DNA of 64,000 nt from Thalassia testudinum (lineage: Eukaryota; Streptophyta; Magnoliopsida; Alismatales; Hydrocharitaceae), in NCBI GenBank assembly GCA_037157565.1, contig JAZHRO010000019.1, positions 63,362,501 to 63,426,500 on the forward strand, in the 5' to 3' direction. A model generated the notes under the pieces. That model was not told the DNA's origin and did no database searches. It saw only the letters and a program-made list of their open reading frames with translations. Positions 45,118-54,959 of this stretch are shown here, in pieces (position 1 is the stretch's first letter; each line of letters starts with the position of its first letter). The translations under genes were made by a program, and so were the position numbers.

Positions 45118-47795
45118 TGTAACGACCCAGTTCCCGAGTCCCTACGAGACACGAGAACCGGACCGACTCGACTAATCCCAAGACCTAGTCGTCCAACGAG
45201 AAAGTAACCAAAAGACAGTAAAATAAACCACATTCAGCATGAATATAACTAACAGTAAGAAAGTACAGCAGTAAGGAAAGAAACTACTACAGTAGGTACC
45301 ACCACAACAGTAAAACAACATTTATCATATAACAAGAACTGCAGGTAAAGAAGGTACAGCGAAAACAAAAACTACTCACTAGAACAGAAACAAAAGGGGT
45401 ACAAAAGGCTGTGGTAACTCTACTGGACCCTACTCGGCCCAGCGTCCTTTGCAGCCGCCGACCTTGGTTGCTCAACACCTGGTCCTGAAAAAGGTAACGA
45501 GTGTAACACGTCAGCAAAACGCTGAGTAGAGTGGCAAACTAACTAAAGGCAACAGTAGAGTGTACAGTAGCTGTTATGTTCTATTACTTCCTTTATTCAC
45601 ATCTTTCAATTTTTCTCACTATTTCATTTATTTCTCAGATCCTTTACTTGATCTCGAATGTCCTCGTGGGAACGATCTTGATTGCAGTCTTTTCCAAAAG
45701 TAGAAGTAGCACGTGGTGCTCTCCTGGCCGGGAGAGTCCCCCGTGGTGATCCTACCCTCAGTCAACCACCCCAAGGTCACTGACAGACGTAACGGTGACT
45801 ACGGCACGCGCGATAAACGCACAGGTAGCTAGCCCGCACTGGCACGCGGTCAGTCGTTTCCGTTAACGGGTGCGCCCAAAGCACAGCACGGAACCAGGGC
45901 AGAGCCCTCTCAGTAACAGGGGCCCAACCCCTCCACAGTAACCAAACCGGGGCCTTGCCCCTCCACAGTCCGCGCACCCTCGCCTGACTACCCTGGTTTG
46001 CCCTAGTGGGCCTAACAAGTCGGTGAAGGAGGCTAGTAGAACCCCGGGGCCCGTGGGGTAGCTAGTACTCTCCTAACACTACTAGCTCTCCTCGGTACTA
46101 TGTACACGAGGGCCAACAAGTCGGTACAGAGTGGCCAGTCCTAACCCCCGGGTCCCTGGGGTGGCTAGCTCAGCTCTGCACTAAACAGGGGGACAGTCGC
46201 TCTCCTTGGTACTCCGTACTCAAGGGCCAGCTCACTTCCCCAATTCTATTCCATTCGCTTTCCAGGAGTTCTACTCCTACTTCCCCGTAGGGTTCCAGAA
46301 CATCTCATGTCTTACTTTCCAGTTTCACGTTCTTACAAACCATGATCCCAATCATGTTTCTTTATTCATAACAGGCAGCTGTGAATTCAATTTACAGGCA
46401 GCTTCATATATTCCTTTCCATTTTTTTTCCAAGACTGCAGTATTATACATTCCACTAGTTTTTCCATCCTAGGATTCATGCCATATCCTAGGGTCTACCA
46501 TACAATCTAGTTTTCTGGCCCTAGGATTCATGCAACACCTAGGAACTATCATTCCATATATTTCTGATTCCTAGGATTCATGCAATGTCCTAGGTTCTAG
46601 TTATGGTTTCATACTTTAACAGATTTTATTAATACTTAAAGCCACTCTACCAGGTACAACGGGAGTAATGGGGGCGTGATCGGGAATCCCGCGTGCCTCC
46701 GCGACTCTCAAGACTGCAACCGAACGAGGTCCTATCACAAGGATCAAACACAAGGAGTGTCTCAAAACAGTATATAGCTACTGTAGACGGGTAGAGGAAT
46801 TACTTCTGAAAAGAATGCAACTCGAATCGCAGAAAACGGAGCCCGAACGAGCCCTAAATGGGTCGAAAAAGACGATACTGTGCAAAATCAGACGTCTGGA
46901 ACTCCTTCTAGACGTCTTAAACAGTGGATCAGAGAATTACCTATTCAGCGTGGTTTCCCAGACGTCCAGAAGTCTGCGGGGACGTCTTTCCTAGATCCCA
47001 GACGTCCGATGGTCACTCCGGACGTCTGGAGGTCACTCCCGCCGTCTGGTACAACTTCCAGACGTCTGATTCGCAAAAGATGGCGAATCAGCGAACCTGC
47101 GCACAGCCAACCCCCCCTCCTCAGTACGGTCAGTCGCCAAGAAGGAAGAAGAAGGCGGAAAACTCACCTTTCAGACGTCTGTATGATCTTACAGACGTCG
47201 ACCTTGCCGTCTGGCTATCAACCCAGACGTCTGATTCTCGAAATTTTTCCAGAATCAGGGCCCTGCTCGGCCTCCGCTCGCGACGCCGCCCGCGTCGAAC
47301 CTCGCGCGTCTGCTGCTCAGCCCGCAGCAGGTCCCTCTTCGCGTCGCTCCACGCCCCCTGCTCCCTCCGTCGGCCGGCCAAGCCGCTCCGGCGAGCTCGC
47401 CCTCACGGCAGAGCTCCGCACTCGCACGCCGCACCTCCGCGCTCACTGCGGCCGCCGCTGCCGCCCTTGCGTCCGCTCGCTCTCGCGCACAGGAAGGAGA
47501 AGAAGAAGGAGACGGTGGAGACGGGAGGGGAGGCGCGCCCCTTTTAATGCCGCGCGGAGAGGAGAGAGGAGGTGGCAGGCCGCCTACAGCCGCAGAGAGA
47601 AAAAGGGGGAATATGCGGTCTGCGCGCTCAGGCGCGCAGGCGACTCGCGGGTGTCGAAAATAATGGATTTCCAGACGTCTTGAAACTATCCCAGACGTCT
47701 TATCAGACGTCTGGTTGTGATCCCAGACGTCTTGTCCGACGTCTGAGCCACCTCCCAGACGTCTTAAAAGACGTCTGGGGCACACATCCGTTACA
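45118..47795 (-). repeat. 3' LTR of Tekay-type element
   Basis: 2678 bases. Contains 17 GACGTC hexamers between 46891 and 47776 and a GC-rich middle (47270-47560). A possible minus-strand TATA sequence lies at 46771-46777 (reads TATACA in the other LTR). Frames up to 267 codons here repeat in both LTRs, follow base composition and match no element protein. Confidence 0.92.
46891..47776. repeat. AGACGTC motif array in 3' LTR
   Basis: 17 exact GACGTC hexamers, most as CAGACGTCTGG or CAGACGTCTT, in two clusters (46891-47235 and 47670-47776) either side of the GC-rich block; about 0.2 would be expected by chance. GACGTC has the ACGT core bound by plant bZIP factors. Confidence 0.85.
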
Positions 47796-47881
47796 ATATA
47801 ACAAACTCAAAGGAAGTTTCGTCCCCGAAACTTGCGCCAACTAGGGTGCGGGAAAAAGATGTCCAAATAACCATAACAAAC
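47796..47881 (-). other. Region between pol end and 3' LTR of Tekay-type element
   Basis: Contains the Del/Tekay signature (minus strand) AAGTTTCGGGGACGAAACTT at 47812-47831, but the usual A/G-rich polypurine tract next to the LTR is missing. A 15-base repeat ATAACAAACTCAAAG at 47798 and 47873 suggests local rearrangement. Confidence 0.6.
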
Positions 47882-48201
47882 TCAAAGAGGACCGAAGCCG
47901 GTCTGAAAAGACGTACCCGCGAAAAGCTCCGGGTACCGCTCCCTCATTGCCGCCTCAGGCTCCCAGGTAGCCCCCTCGTACCGCTGGCTCCTCCACAAAA
48001 CCTTTACCAGGGGTACTTGCTTTCGTCTGAACCTGCGGACGGCTCGGTCTAGGATCTGCACTGGCCGCTCGGGGTAGGTCAGGTCGTCGCTCACCTCGAC
48101 GCTCTCGTGACTCGGTACGTGGCTGGGATCGGCTACGTACTTCCTGAGGTTGGACACGTGGAACACGTCGTGCACACCAGAAAGTTGCGGGGGAAGGGCA
48201 A
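47882..48201 (-). pseudogene. Pol C-terminus with chromodomain
   Basis: Minus frame: LPPQLSGVHDVFHVSNLRKY (end of integrase), then the chromodomain-like block PVQILDRAVRRFRRKQVPLV, KVLWRSQRYEGATWEPE and MRERYPELF, ending in FGPL-stop. Chromodomains direct integration toward particular chromatin. The piece continues in phase from 50996 once the solo LTR and one duplication copy are discounted (2794 bases; the frame difference is a multiple of three). Confidence 0.88.
48197..48201. repeat. Target-site duplication of solo LTR 48202-50990 (left copy)
   Basis: GGCAA, repeated at 50991-50995; on the minus strand TTGCC inside the codons for the integrase-chromodomain junction. Confidence 0.88.
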
Positions 48202-50990
48202 TGAAACGTCGCGGCAACCGGGTTTGAGGGTTTTGGTTTTGTTATAACGTTGTAGTAAAGCCGGTTATTACCAACATTTCAAATATAAATTTTTTACTCG
48301 GAAAATGAAAGAGTTCCCGAGGTCGAACTCAGGGAGCAAGTCGTATTCTAGAGATATACATGTTTCTTTTACAAAATAAAGAGAGAGGGAAAGAATTTGT
48401 TGTGATGTTCTTCTTTCTTTCTCTTTCTTCAGATCTCCTTCTTCTTCTTCCTTGGTTTCTGTCTTGGCCTCTCTTCTTCTTTTTCTGCCGTCTCTTCTGT
48501 GAATGTTTCTTCTTCCTTTCTTTCTTCAGCTCTCCTTCTTCTTCTTCCTTGGCTGCAGAGCTTCTACCTTCAGCTACTAAGTCTTCCTTTCTTCTTCAGA
48601 TGCTTTGGCCGTTGCTCTTCCTTCTTCTTCAGATCTCCTTCTTCTTCTTCCTTGGCTGCTGCTCTTCTTTTCTTTCTTTCTTCAGCCTGCCTTCTTTCCT
48701 GCTCTGGCTGCTGACCTTCCGTCGTCGGACCCGGTGCTTCGACGACTTAACTGTGCATTTGCTACAGTGCAGCTCCTTCTTCTTCGCCTGCACTTCTTCT
48801 TCCGCGGGTCTTCTTCTTCTTCTTTGGCCTGCACACTTCAGAGTTTTTCGTCAAGAGGCAAAACCTACTCTACCCTCCCCCCCCGCGTCTCTCTTTCTCT
48901 CTGAAACCACTCTTCGGAAAGCTCTCCCAGAGCTACCGGGTAATCGGGTTCGGGTCACGCCCGGGTCCAGGCCCACCGGCGTGCGGTGGTGGGCGAGGAG
49001 TGCAGGTCGGTTTAATCGGGTCGGGCCAGGTCCGCGGAGCGTGGTCACGGACGAGGCCGGGTCGGGTGAGAGGGACCTCACCCCATGGTCAGGAGGCAGA
49101 CAGCATAAGGCACTTTTTGCCTTTATGCGTCCGCGCGCCTCCGAGAAGTTCCGAGGTGGGACTAAATGTCCCACCCCAATTGAGCGCCCGTCGCGGAGGG
49201 AGCAGTGGGCGATCGTGGCTTCACGCGCGGCCTTCGCCCCATCTGCGAGCCTGGGACGTTTCGCGGAGACTCCCCGCGCAACCTGGGAGTCGAACCTGGG
49301 CGAAGGCGTGCCTGCACCTGCAGGTGAAGGAGCTCTGCCTGCTCAGTAATGGCGACGGCGGGCGAGTCACCTGGTCACAGAAGAACGGCCTCTCGGCCAA
49401 ATCAGACAGGCGGGGGACCTTCGCCGTGACACGGCGAAGGTGGTCAGGGGGTCTGCAGGGGGCGTGATGGAGCCAACAGGTCGTCCTAGGTCAAACTGTG
49501 AGCGAAGAAGTGGGTGTGTTCGGTGGATCTGCAGAGGGCGTTTGGTGGGAAGTGGAGGGGCGGAAGAGGATCAGGGTGAGGAGGCGGAGGTTCTGCGGTG
49601 GTCGGCGAACCGTGTGGGTCGCTGAGGTGATGGGAGCGGCTCGCCGGAGGGTGGTCGGAGGCGGAGAGGGTGAAGGTGGTCAGGGTCGGTAGAGGGCTTA
49701 ATTGAATAAATTGAAAGCGGGGAAAGAAAGAGGGGGAGATGGGGAGGAGTTCTGACTTAGCTATGGAGACGAAAGGGGCCGAGACAGGGCGACAGTCGTA
49801 TCGACTGTCGCCGGAGAAGAAGATGCCCAGGGGAAGGGGCGGCGGCGAGCAGAGGACTGGAGAGGCGCCAGCTGGGTACGGCGTGGCGCAGGAAGAGCAG
49901 GGAAGGAAGTCTCTGCTGCTGGTATTGCGGCAGAGCGAAGAGGTGGAGGGGGAGGAAGCCGCCGGAGCTGGTGGGCGTCTGCCGGAGGGAGAGGAGAAGA
50001 AAGTTGGGGGTTTTCCCCGTCAGACCCGAGCTGCCCTGGTCGGTGGAGCAGCGGGGGGTATTTATAGGGATGAAACAGGGAGGAAGGCGGAGGGAGACGA
50101 CGTGTCTCCCTCGCCGGAGAATGGTCGGGGACGAACCCATACCGTCCGTGCGTTCGCACGGCCGGTATGGTGGGCTACAATGACCAGGGGGGTGCCCCTG
50201 CGACGGCTGACGACGTAGGGCACCCCCGGTTTACTTGCCAGGTCCCCCACCTCACCCTGCGCAGCGCCATGCTCCGCGCAAGGTCGCCGGAGCATGGTGC
50301 TGGCAGGGTTTTGCAGGAGGGACCTGATTGCAAAGAACGAAGGAGAGTTAGGGGCCAAAATGCGAGGGTTCAAAAGTTGAGGGCCAAAGAGTAAATATAT
50401 GAGGACCAAAGTGTGAAGTCGGTCAAGGAGGTTTCTTCTTAGGCTCAAGTTTTTATACATGACTAATTAGGACCTAAGGAATCTGATGGTGAATTTCATT
50501 TTCATATTAAACCTTGTTTGACCGGTCAATTTGCGCAAAAACCCAAATTAAGTTATTAATTGGGCATGGTTCTCAATGTAGGTCAAAATGGGTTCTAAAG
50601 GCCAAATTGAAGGTTCTAAACCCTAGAGATTATTTTTCTATGAATTTTAGAGGGTTTATTCTATTTTTACTTTGCCTCGAACCTTGTGAATTGAAGTGGG
50701 TTGTTTTAGGGTTACAGATTATCATTTGGTTCCTTGGAAGTGCTGTAGCCCTTACTAGATCATCTCATCCCACTTTTATTCTTATTAAGCTGTTTTGACC
50801 TGTGTTTGGGCCCTGAATTACCCTGTATGCAGATTATACTGGTAAAATTGCACTTTTACCCCTTATGACTGGTTTTCTTCTCAAACTCAGAATTCTCTGA
50901 GTTAAGCCTTTCCTTGAGATATGTAGGAGCTTTTATCCTTTGTATTGGGTCAAAATGAGCTAGTTATGGCTCATGATGAGGTTCTCATCA
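48202..50990 (-). mobile_element. Solo LTR, TGATGAG type, inside Tekay pol
   Basis: 2789 bases, minus orientation from TGATGAGAACCTCATCATG to ACGTTTCA, flanked by GGCAA. A minus-strand TATA box lies near 50050-50058 (CCCTATAAATACC). The end portion has the CCCTGAGTTCGACCTCGG block (near 48320) shared with other Athila/Tat-like LTRs here. A CTT/TTC-rich stretch covers 48409-48870. No primer site, internal region or second LTR. The 329-codon frame at 48360 and others at 49739-50460 arise from repeats and GC bias. Confidence 0.88.
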
Positions 50991-50995
50991 GGCAA
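50991..50995. repeat. Target-site duplication of solo LTR 48202-50990 (right copy)
   Basis: GGCAA directly after CTCATCA. Confidence 0.88.
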
Positions 50996-51647
50996 GTCTG
51001 TAAGCAACGGGTCCAACTCGCTCCAGGACCTCAAAGGGCCCCACGAACCTCGGCGCGAGCTTCCCTCTCACCCCAAACCGCTGTAAGCCCTTCATGGGCG
51101 AAACACGAAGGAAGACGTGGTCCCCAACCTCGAACTGCACCTCTCTGCGTCTGCGATCCGCGTAGCTCTTCTGTCTGCTCCTGACAGTGTGGAGTCGTCT
51201 GTGGATCTGCTCAACTACCTCCTGACTCTGCCGGATCATCCTGGGGCCAACCTCCCACTTGGTCCCCACCTCAACCCAACTCAAGGGTGCCGTGCATTTC
51301 CGTCCGTACAGAGCCTCGTAGGGAGCCATGCCGATGCTCGAGTGATAACTGTTGTTGTATGCAAACTCCGCCAGGGGCAGGTGCTCCTCCCAAGAGCCCC
51401 TCCAGTCTAGTACACAGGCACGCAAAAGGTCCTCAAGTGTCTGTATCGTGCGTTCTGACTGTCCGTCCGTCTGGGGGTGGTAAGCCGTGCTAAACCTCAA
51501 CCTCGTCCCCAAAGCCTGCTGAAACTCAGCCCAAAACTGGGATGTAAAGCGGGCATCCCGGTCGGATACGATCTCCCGCGGAACTCCGTGTAGTCGCACC
51601 ACATCACGGATATACCTCTCTGCCAACTGTGCTGGTCCCAAAGTGAC
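50996..51647 (-). pseudogene. Integrase (C-terminal two thirds) of Tekay-type element
   Basis: Minus frame: [35 protein letters not shown] (second catalytic Asp), [19 protein letters not shown] (Glu), [18 protein letters not shown], and [17 protein letters not shown] at the junction with the solo LTR. It is preceded by an in-frame TGA (about 51645-51647) where Arg is usual, a C-to-T change in CGA. Otherwise well conserved. Confidence 0.88.
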
Positions 51648-53319
51648 TCAGATCGGCAAGAATCGTGCCGTCTTCGTCAATCTATCCACTATTACCCAGA
51701 CTGCGTCGTGTCCTCGCTGGGTAACAGGTAAGCCCACCACCAAGTCCATGGTGATGCTCTCCCACTTCCACTCTGGTACTGGAAGCGGCTGAAGCGACCC
51801 TGCAGGCCTCTGATGCTCGGCTTTCACCTGCTGGCACACTAAGCACTGCTGCACGAACTCACCCACATCCCGCTTCATCCCTCTCCACCAAAACTCGCTT
51901 CTCAAGTCATGGTACATTTTCGTGTTTCCGGGATGTATGGTGAATCTGGAACCGTGTGCCTCAGTCAGGAGCTCTCTCAACAGCTCCTCGTCTCTGGGAA
52001 TGCACAACCGTCCCCTCAAGCGTAGCACCTGGTCTATGAAAGAGAAGTCCCCTGGGTCCCCTGATAGTACTCTATCGCGCAAAGACTGCAAGTACGGATC
52101 GGCCATCTGTCCCGTGATGATGCGGTCTATCAACTCTGGCCTGGTCTGCCGTGTCACCGTCACTGCCCCACAGTACCCTCGTAACTCTAGAGGTCGCCAA
52201 CTGCCCACCTCCTCCAAAAGGCTCCAACTCTGTAACTGTAGATTGGCCAAGCGTGCGGGCGCCTTACGGCTCAAGGCGTCAGCCACCACATTGGCCTTTC
52301 CCGGGTGGTAGGAGATGCTGCAGTCGTAGTCCTTCAGGAGCTCCAACCAACGTCTCTGTCTCATGTTGAGCTCCTTCTGGTCAAAAAGATATCTTAGGCT
52401 CTTGTGATCTGTAAAAATCTCGAAGGTCTCACCGTACAAGTAGTGCCTCCAGGTCTTCAGCGCGAAGACAACAGCTGCCAACTCTAGGTCGTGGGTAGGG
52501 TAGGTATGCTCATGGGGCTTCAGTTGCCGCGAAGCGTAAGTGACAACATGACCCCTCTGCATGAGCACACCTCCTAACCCCAGCAAGGAAGCGTCCGTGT
52601 ACACAACGAACCCGCCACTACTGTCAGGGATGGTGAGCACGGGAGCCGAGGTCAACCTCTCCTTCAGCTCCAGAAAACACGCCTCACAGGCGTCTGTCCA
52701 AGCGAAACGCACATCCTTCCGGGTCAACTGTGTCATAGGACGCGCAATCTGTGAAAATCCTCTGATGAACCGTCTGTAGTAACCTGCCAGTCCCAGGAAA
52801 CTGCGAATCTCAGTGACTGAACGCGGTCTCTCCCACCTGAGCACTGCCTCGACCTTGGCGGGGTCCACCGCCAGGCCGTCTCCAGAGATCACATGACCCA
52901 AAAAGGTCACCTCCCTCAACCAGAACTCGCACTTGCTGTATTTGGTGTATAGCCTGCGTCGTCTCAGAGTGTCCAGAACCATCTGCAAGTGCTGTCCGTG
53001 CTGCGTCCGATTTCTAGAATAGATGAGTACATCATCTATGAGAACCACCACAAACTGGTCCAAGTACGGTCTAAACACCCGGTTCATCAGGTCCATGAAA
53101 GCAGCGGGGGCATTGGTCAGCCCAAACGGCATGACCAAAAACTCGTAGTGTCCGTACCGGGTGCGGAAAGCTGTCTTGGAGACGTTGGTCTCCCTGATCC
53201 TCAACTGGTGGTATCCAGACCTCAAGTCGATCTTGGAAAACACCGTGGCACCCCGCAACTGGTCAAACAAATCGTCGATCCTCGGCAGCGGATATCTGTT
53301 CTTGATGGTGACCCTATTC
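51648..53319 (-). pseudogene. Reverse transcriptase, RNase H and N-terminal integrase of Tekay-type element
   Basis: 540-codon open part (51648-53270) in the same phase as its neighbours. Reverse transcriptase: [49 protein letters not shown] (catalytic DD), [17 protein letters not shown]. RNase [62 protein letters not shown]. Integrase: zinc-binding [17 protein letters not shown] and [12 protein letters not shown], then [11 protein letters not shown] (first catalytic Asp). Only the flanking stops break it. Confidence 0.93.
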
Positions 53320-54779
53320 AGCTATCGGTAGTCCACACAAAGGCGTAGGGTCCCATCCTTCTTCTTCACAAACAGTACCGGGGCTCCCCAGGGAGACGCA
53401 CTGGGCCTCACGAAACCTTTCTCCAAAAGGTCCTGCAACTGAGACTTGAGCTCTCGCAGCTCAAGCGGTGCCATCCTGTATGGCGCAGTGGAGATGGGGC
53501 TGGTCCCTGGTACTAGTGAGATCTCAAACTCGATCTCACGCTCGGGCGGTAGTCCTGGTAACTCGTCTGGAAACACGTCGGGGTACTCTCTGACCACCGG
53601 GATGCTCTGGAAGTCTGCCACGGGGCTGTGCTCTGCCACCACACAAGCTAGGAAGCCCTCACACCCCTGGCTCAAAAGTCTCGCCGCCCGAAGTGCCGAA
53701 ATGCACCTGAAACCTCCGTCCACTGGCTGCCCGTGAAAATCGAAAGAAGGCAACTCCGGAATGGAGAAGACAATCTTCCTCTCAAAACAGTCTACCAAGG
53801 CGTCGTAAGCGGACAGCCAATCCATCCCCAGAATCACTCCAAAGTCCTCCATCTGTATCATAATCAGGTCAGCTGGCAGGCTATGTCCCCCGATGCTGAC
53901 CTCGCAACCCATGTACACCTCCTCAGTTACAAACAGCTGACCACTCGGACCTCTGATTACGAACGGATTCTCTAACAGTGTATAATCCTGGTCCAAACTA
54001 ACTGCGAAACTGGCTGCGACAAACGAGTGCGTAGCGCCGGAATCGAAAAGTGTGTAAACGAGTCTGCCAGAAACTGGAACCATACCTGCTACCACGGATC
54101 CCGAAGCTCTGGCGTCCCTGTGTGTTAGGGCGTTGATACGCCCCTCAGCTCTAGGTGCGGACGAAGCAGCCACACTCTGCGTCGGACGGGTAGGTGCTGG
54201 CCGGTACCCTCCTCGCGACTGCCGTCCTCCTCCTCGTGCCTGGGGACCGCGGCCTCCTGCACGCCCTCCAGTGCTCTGCACGGGAAGTATCTGCTGACCT
54301 CCTGCCCTAGATGGGCAGTCCCTCCTGATGTGGCCCGGCTGGCCACACTGGTAGCAGAGGGGAAACCGACTCCCACCCTCAGTGAGTCCCTGCTGTCGGC
54401 TAGGCGGGGGTCCGGTGCTGGCGACTGGCCCCTGTTGAGGGCCCCCAAAGGCCACTGATGGCCCTGCACAACGTGACGGCTCTCCTGCGGACGCCACGTG
54501 TCTCCGTTGAGTTCTCCTAACACGCCTGGTGTGGCAGCGGAAATCTCGTTCCACCACTAACTCCCCTGTCGTACGCTCGGAAGGGGGAGGGGGTGGCGAC
54601 GTGGGTGGAAGCTGAAATTCTTCTCGAACCACCTCTCGAATCAGTTGGACGAGGTCCCGAGACGGTATACTCAGGAGAAGAGGAGGGGTAGTATGTATTC
54701 CAAGCCCGACATATCTGTCCCCTGGGCCCTGACCTTGGCCGCGCCTGCGGCCCACCCTCCTAGCTCCACGACGCGGCAT
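53320..54779 (-). pseudogene. Gag C-terminus, protease and start of reverse transcriptase of Tekay-type element
   Basis: 485-codon frame starting [10 protein letters not shown]. After about 75 residues ([16 protein letters not shown], Pro-rich run) it jumps to VVERDFR, without the roughly 200-250-residue capsid core expected in Del/Tekay Gag: an in-frame deletion is inferred. Then zinc knuckle [15 protein letters not shown] (about 140), protease [15 protein letters not shown] (DSGA) and [17 protein letters not shown], and the start of reverse transcriptase up to [12 protein letters not shown] (53320-53322) follows where Gln is expected (CAG to TAG). Confidence 0.9.
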
Positions 54780-54943
54780 CTCCTACAATGGAGACGCGAA
54801 ACAAAATGAAAAGCGTCAAAATAGACGGTACCTAATGAAACCTCTAAGAGCTCATGTCAAGAGGTATGTTATGGTGGCTACTCTAGTTATAACATGTGAA
54901 TTGGTTATTTTCCAGTCAGTTGATTCACTTCTCGGGACGACCT
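54780..54943 (-). other. Leader of Tekay-type element
   Basis: Short AT-richer stretch between primer site and the gag ATG; nothing else recognised. Confidence 0.7.
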
Positions 54944-54956
54944 TGCTCTGATACCA
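54944..54956 (-). other. Primer binding site, tRNA-iMet type
   Basis: On the minus strand TGGTATCAGAGCA, three bases after the LTR end CGTTACA; complementary to the 3' end of initiator tRNA-Met, the usual primer for chromoviruses. Confidence 0.93.
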
Positions 54957-54959
54957 TCT

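Noticed and set aside
46891..47776. CRISPR-like regularity of the AGACGTC motif
   Set aside because: Repeats are only 6-11 bases with irregular spacing and lie in a plant LTR; no CRISPR array.
46880..47785. Frames of 176-267 codons in both strands of the Tekay LTR, duplicated at 56766-57651
   Set aside because: They occur in both LTRs, overlap one another on both strands, and sit on the AGACGTC and GC-rich blocks; no homology to gag, pol or host proteins recognised.
48360..49349. 329-codon frame, Ser/Leu/Phe-rich
   Set aside because: Begins in a CTT/TTC repeat (hence strings of Phe, Leu and Ser) and lies wholly within the solo LTR 48202-50990.
49739..50460. Overlapping frames of 127-159 codons on both strands
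   Set aside because: GC-rich LTR sequence flanking the minus-strand TATA box; not supported by family signatures.
51922..53348. Plus-strand frames of 72-129 codons
   Set aside because: Antisense shadows of the well-conserved minus-strand Tekay pol.
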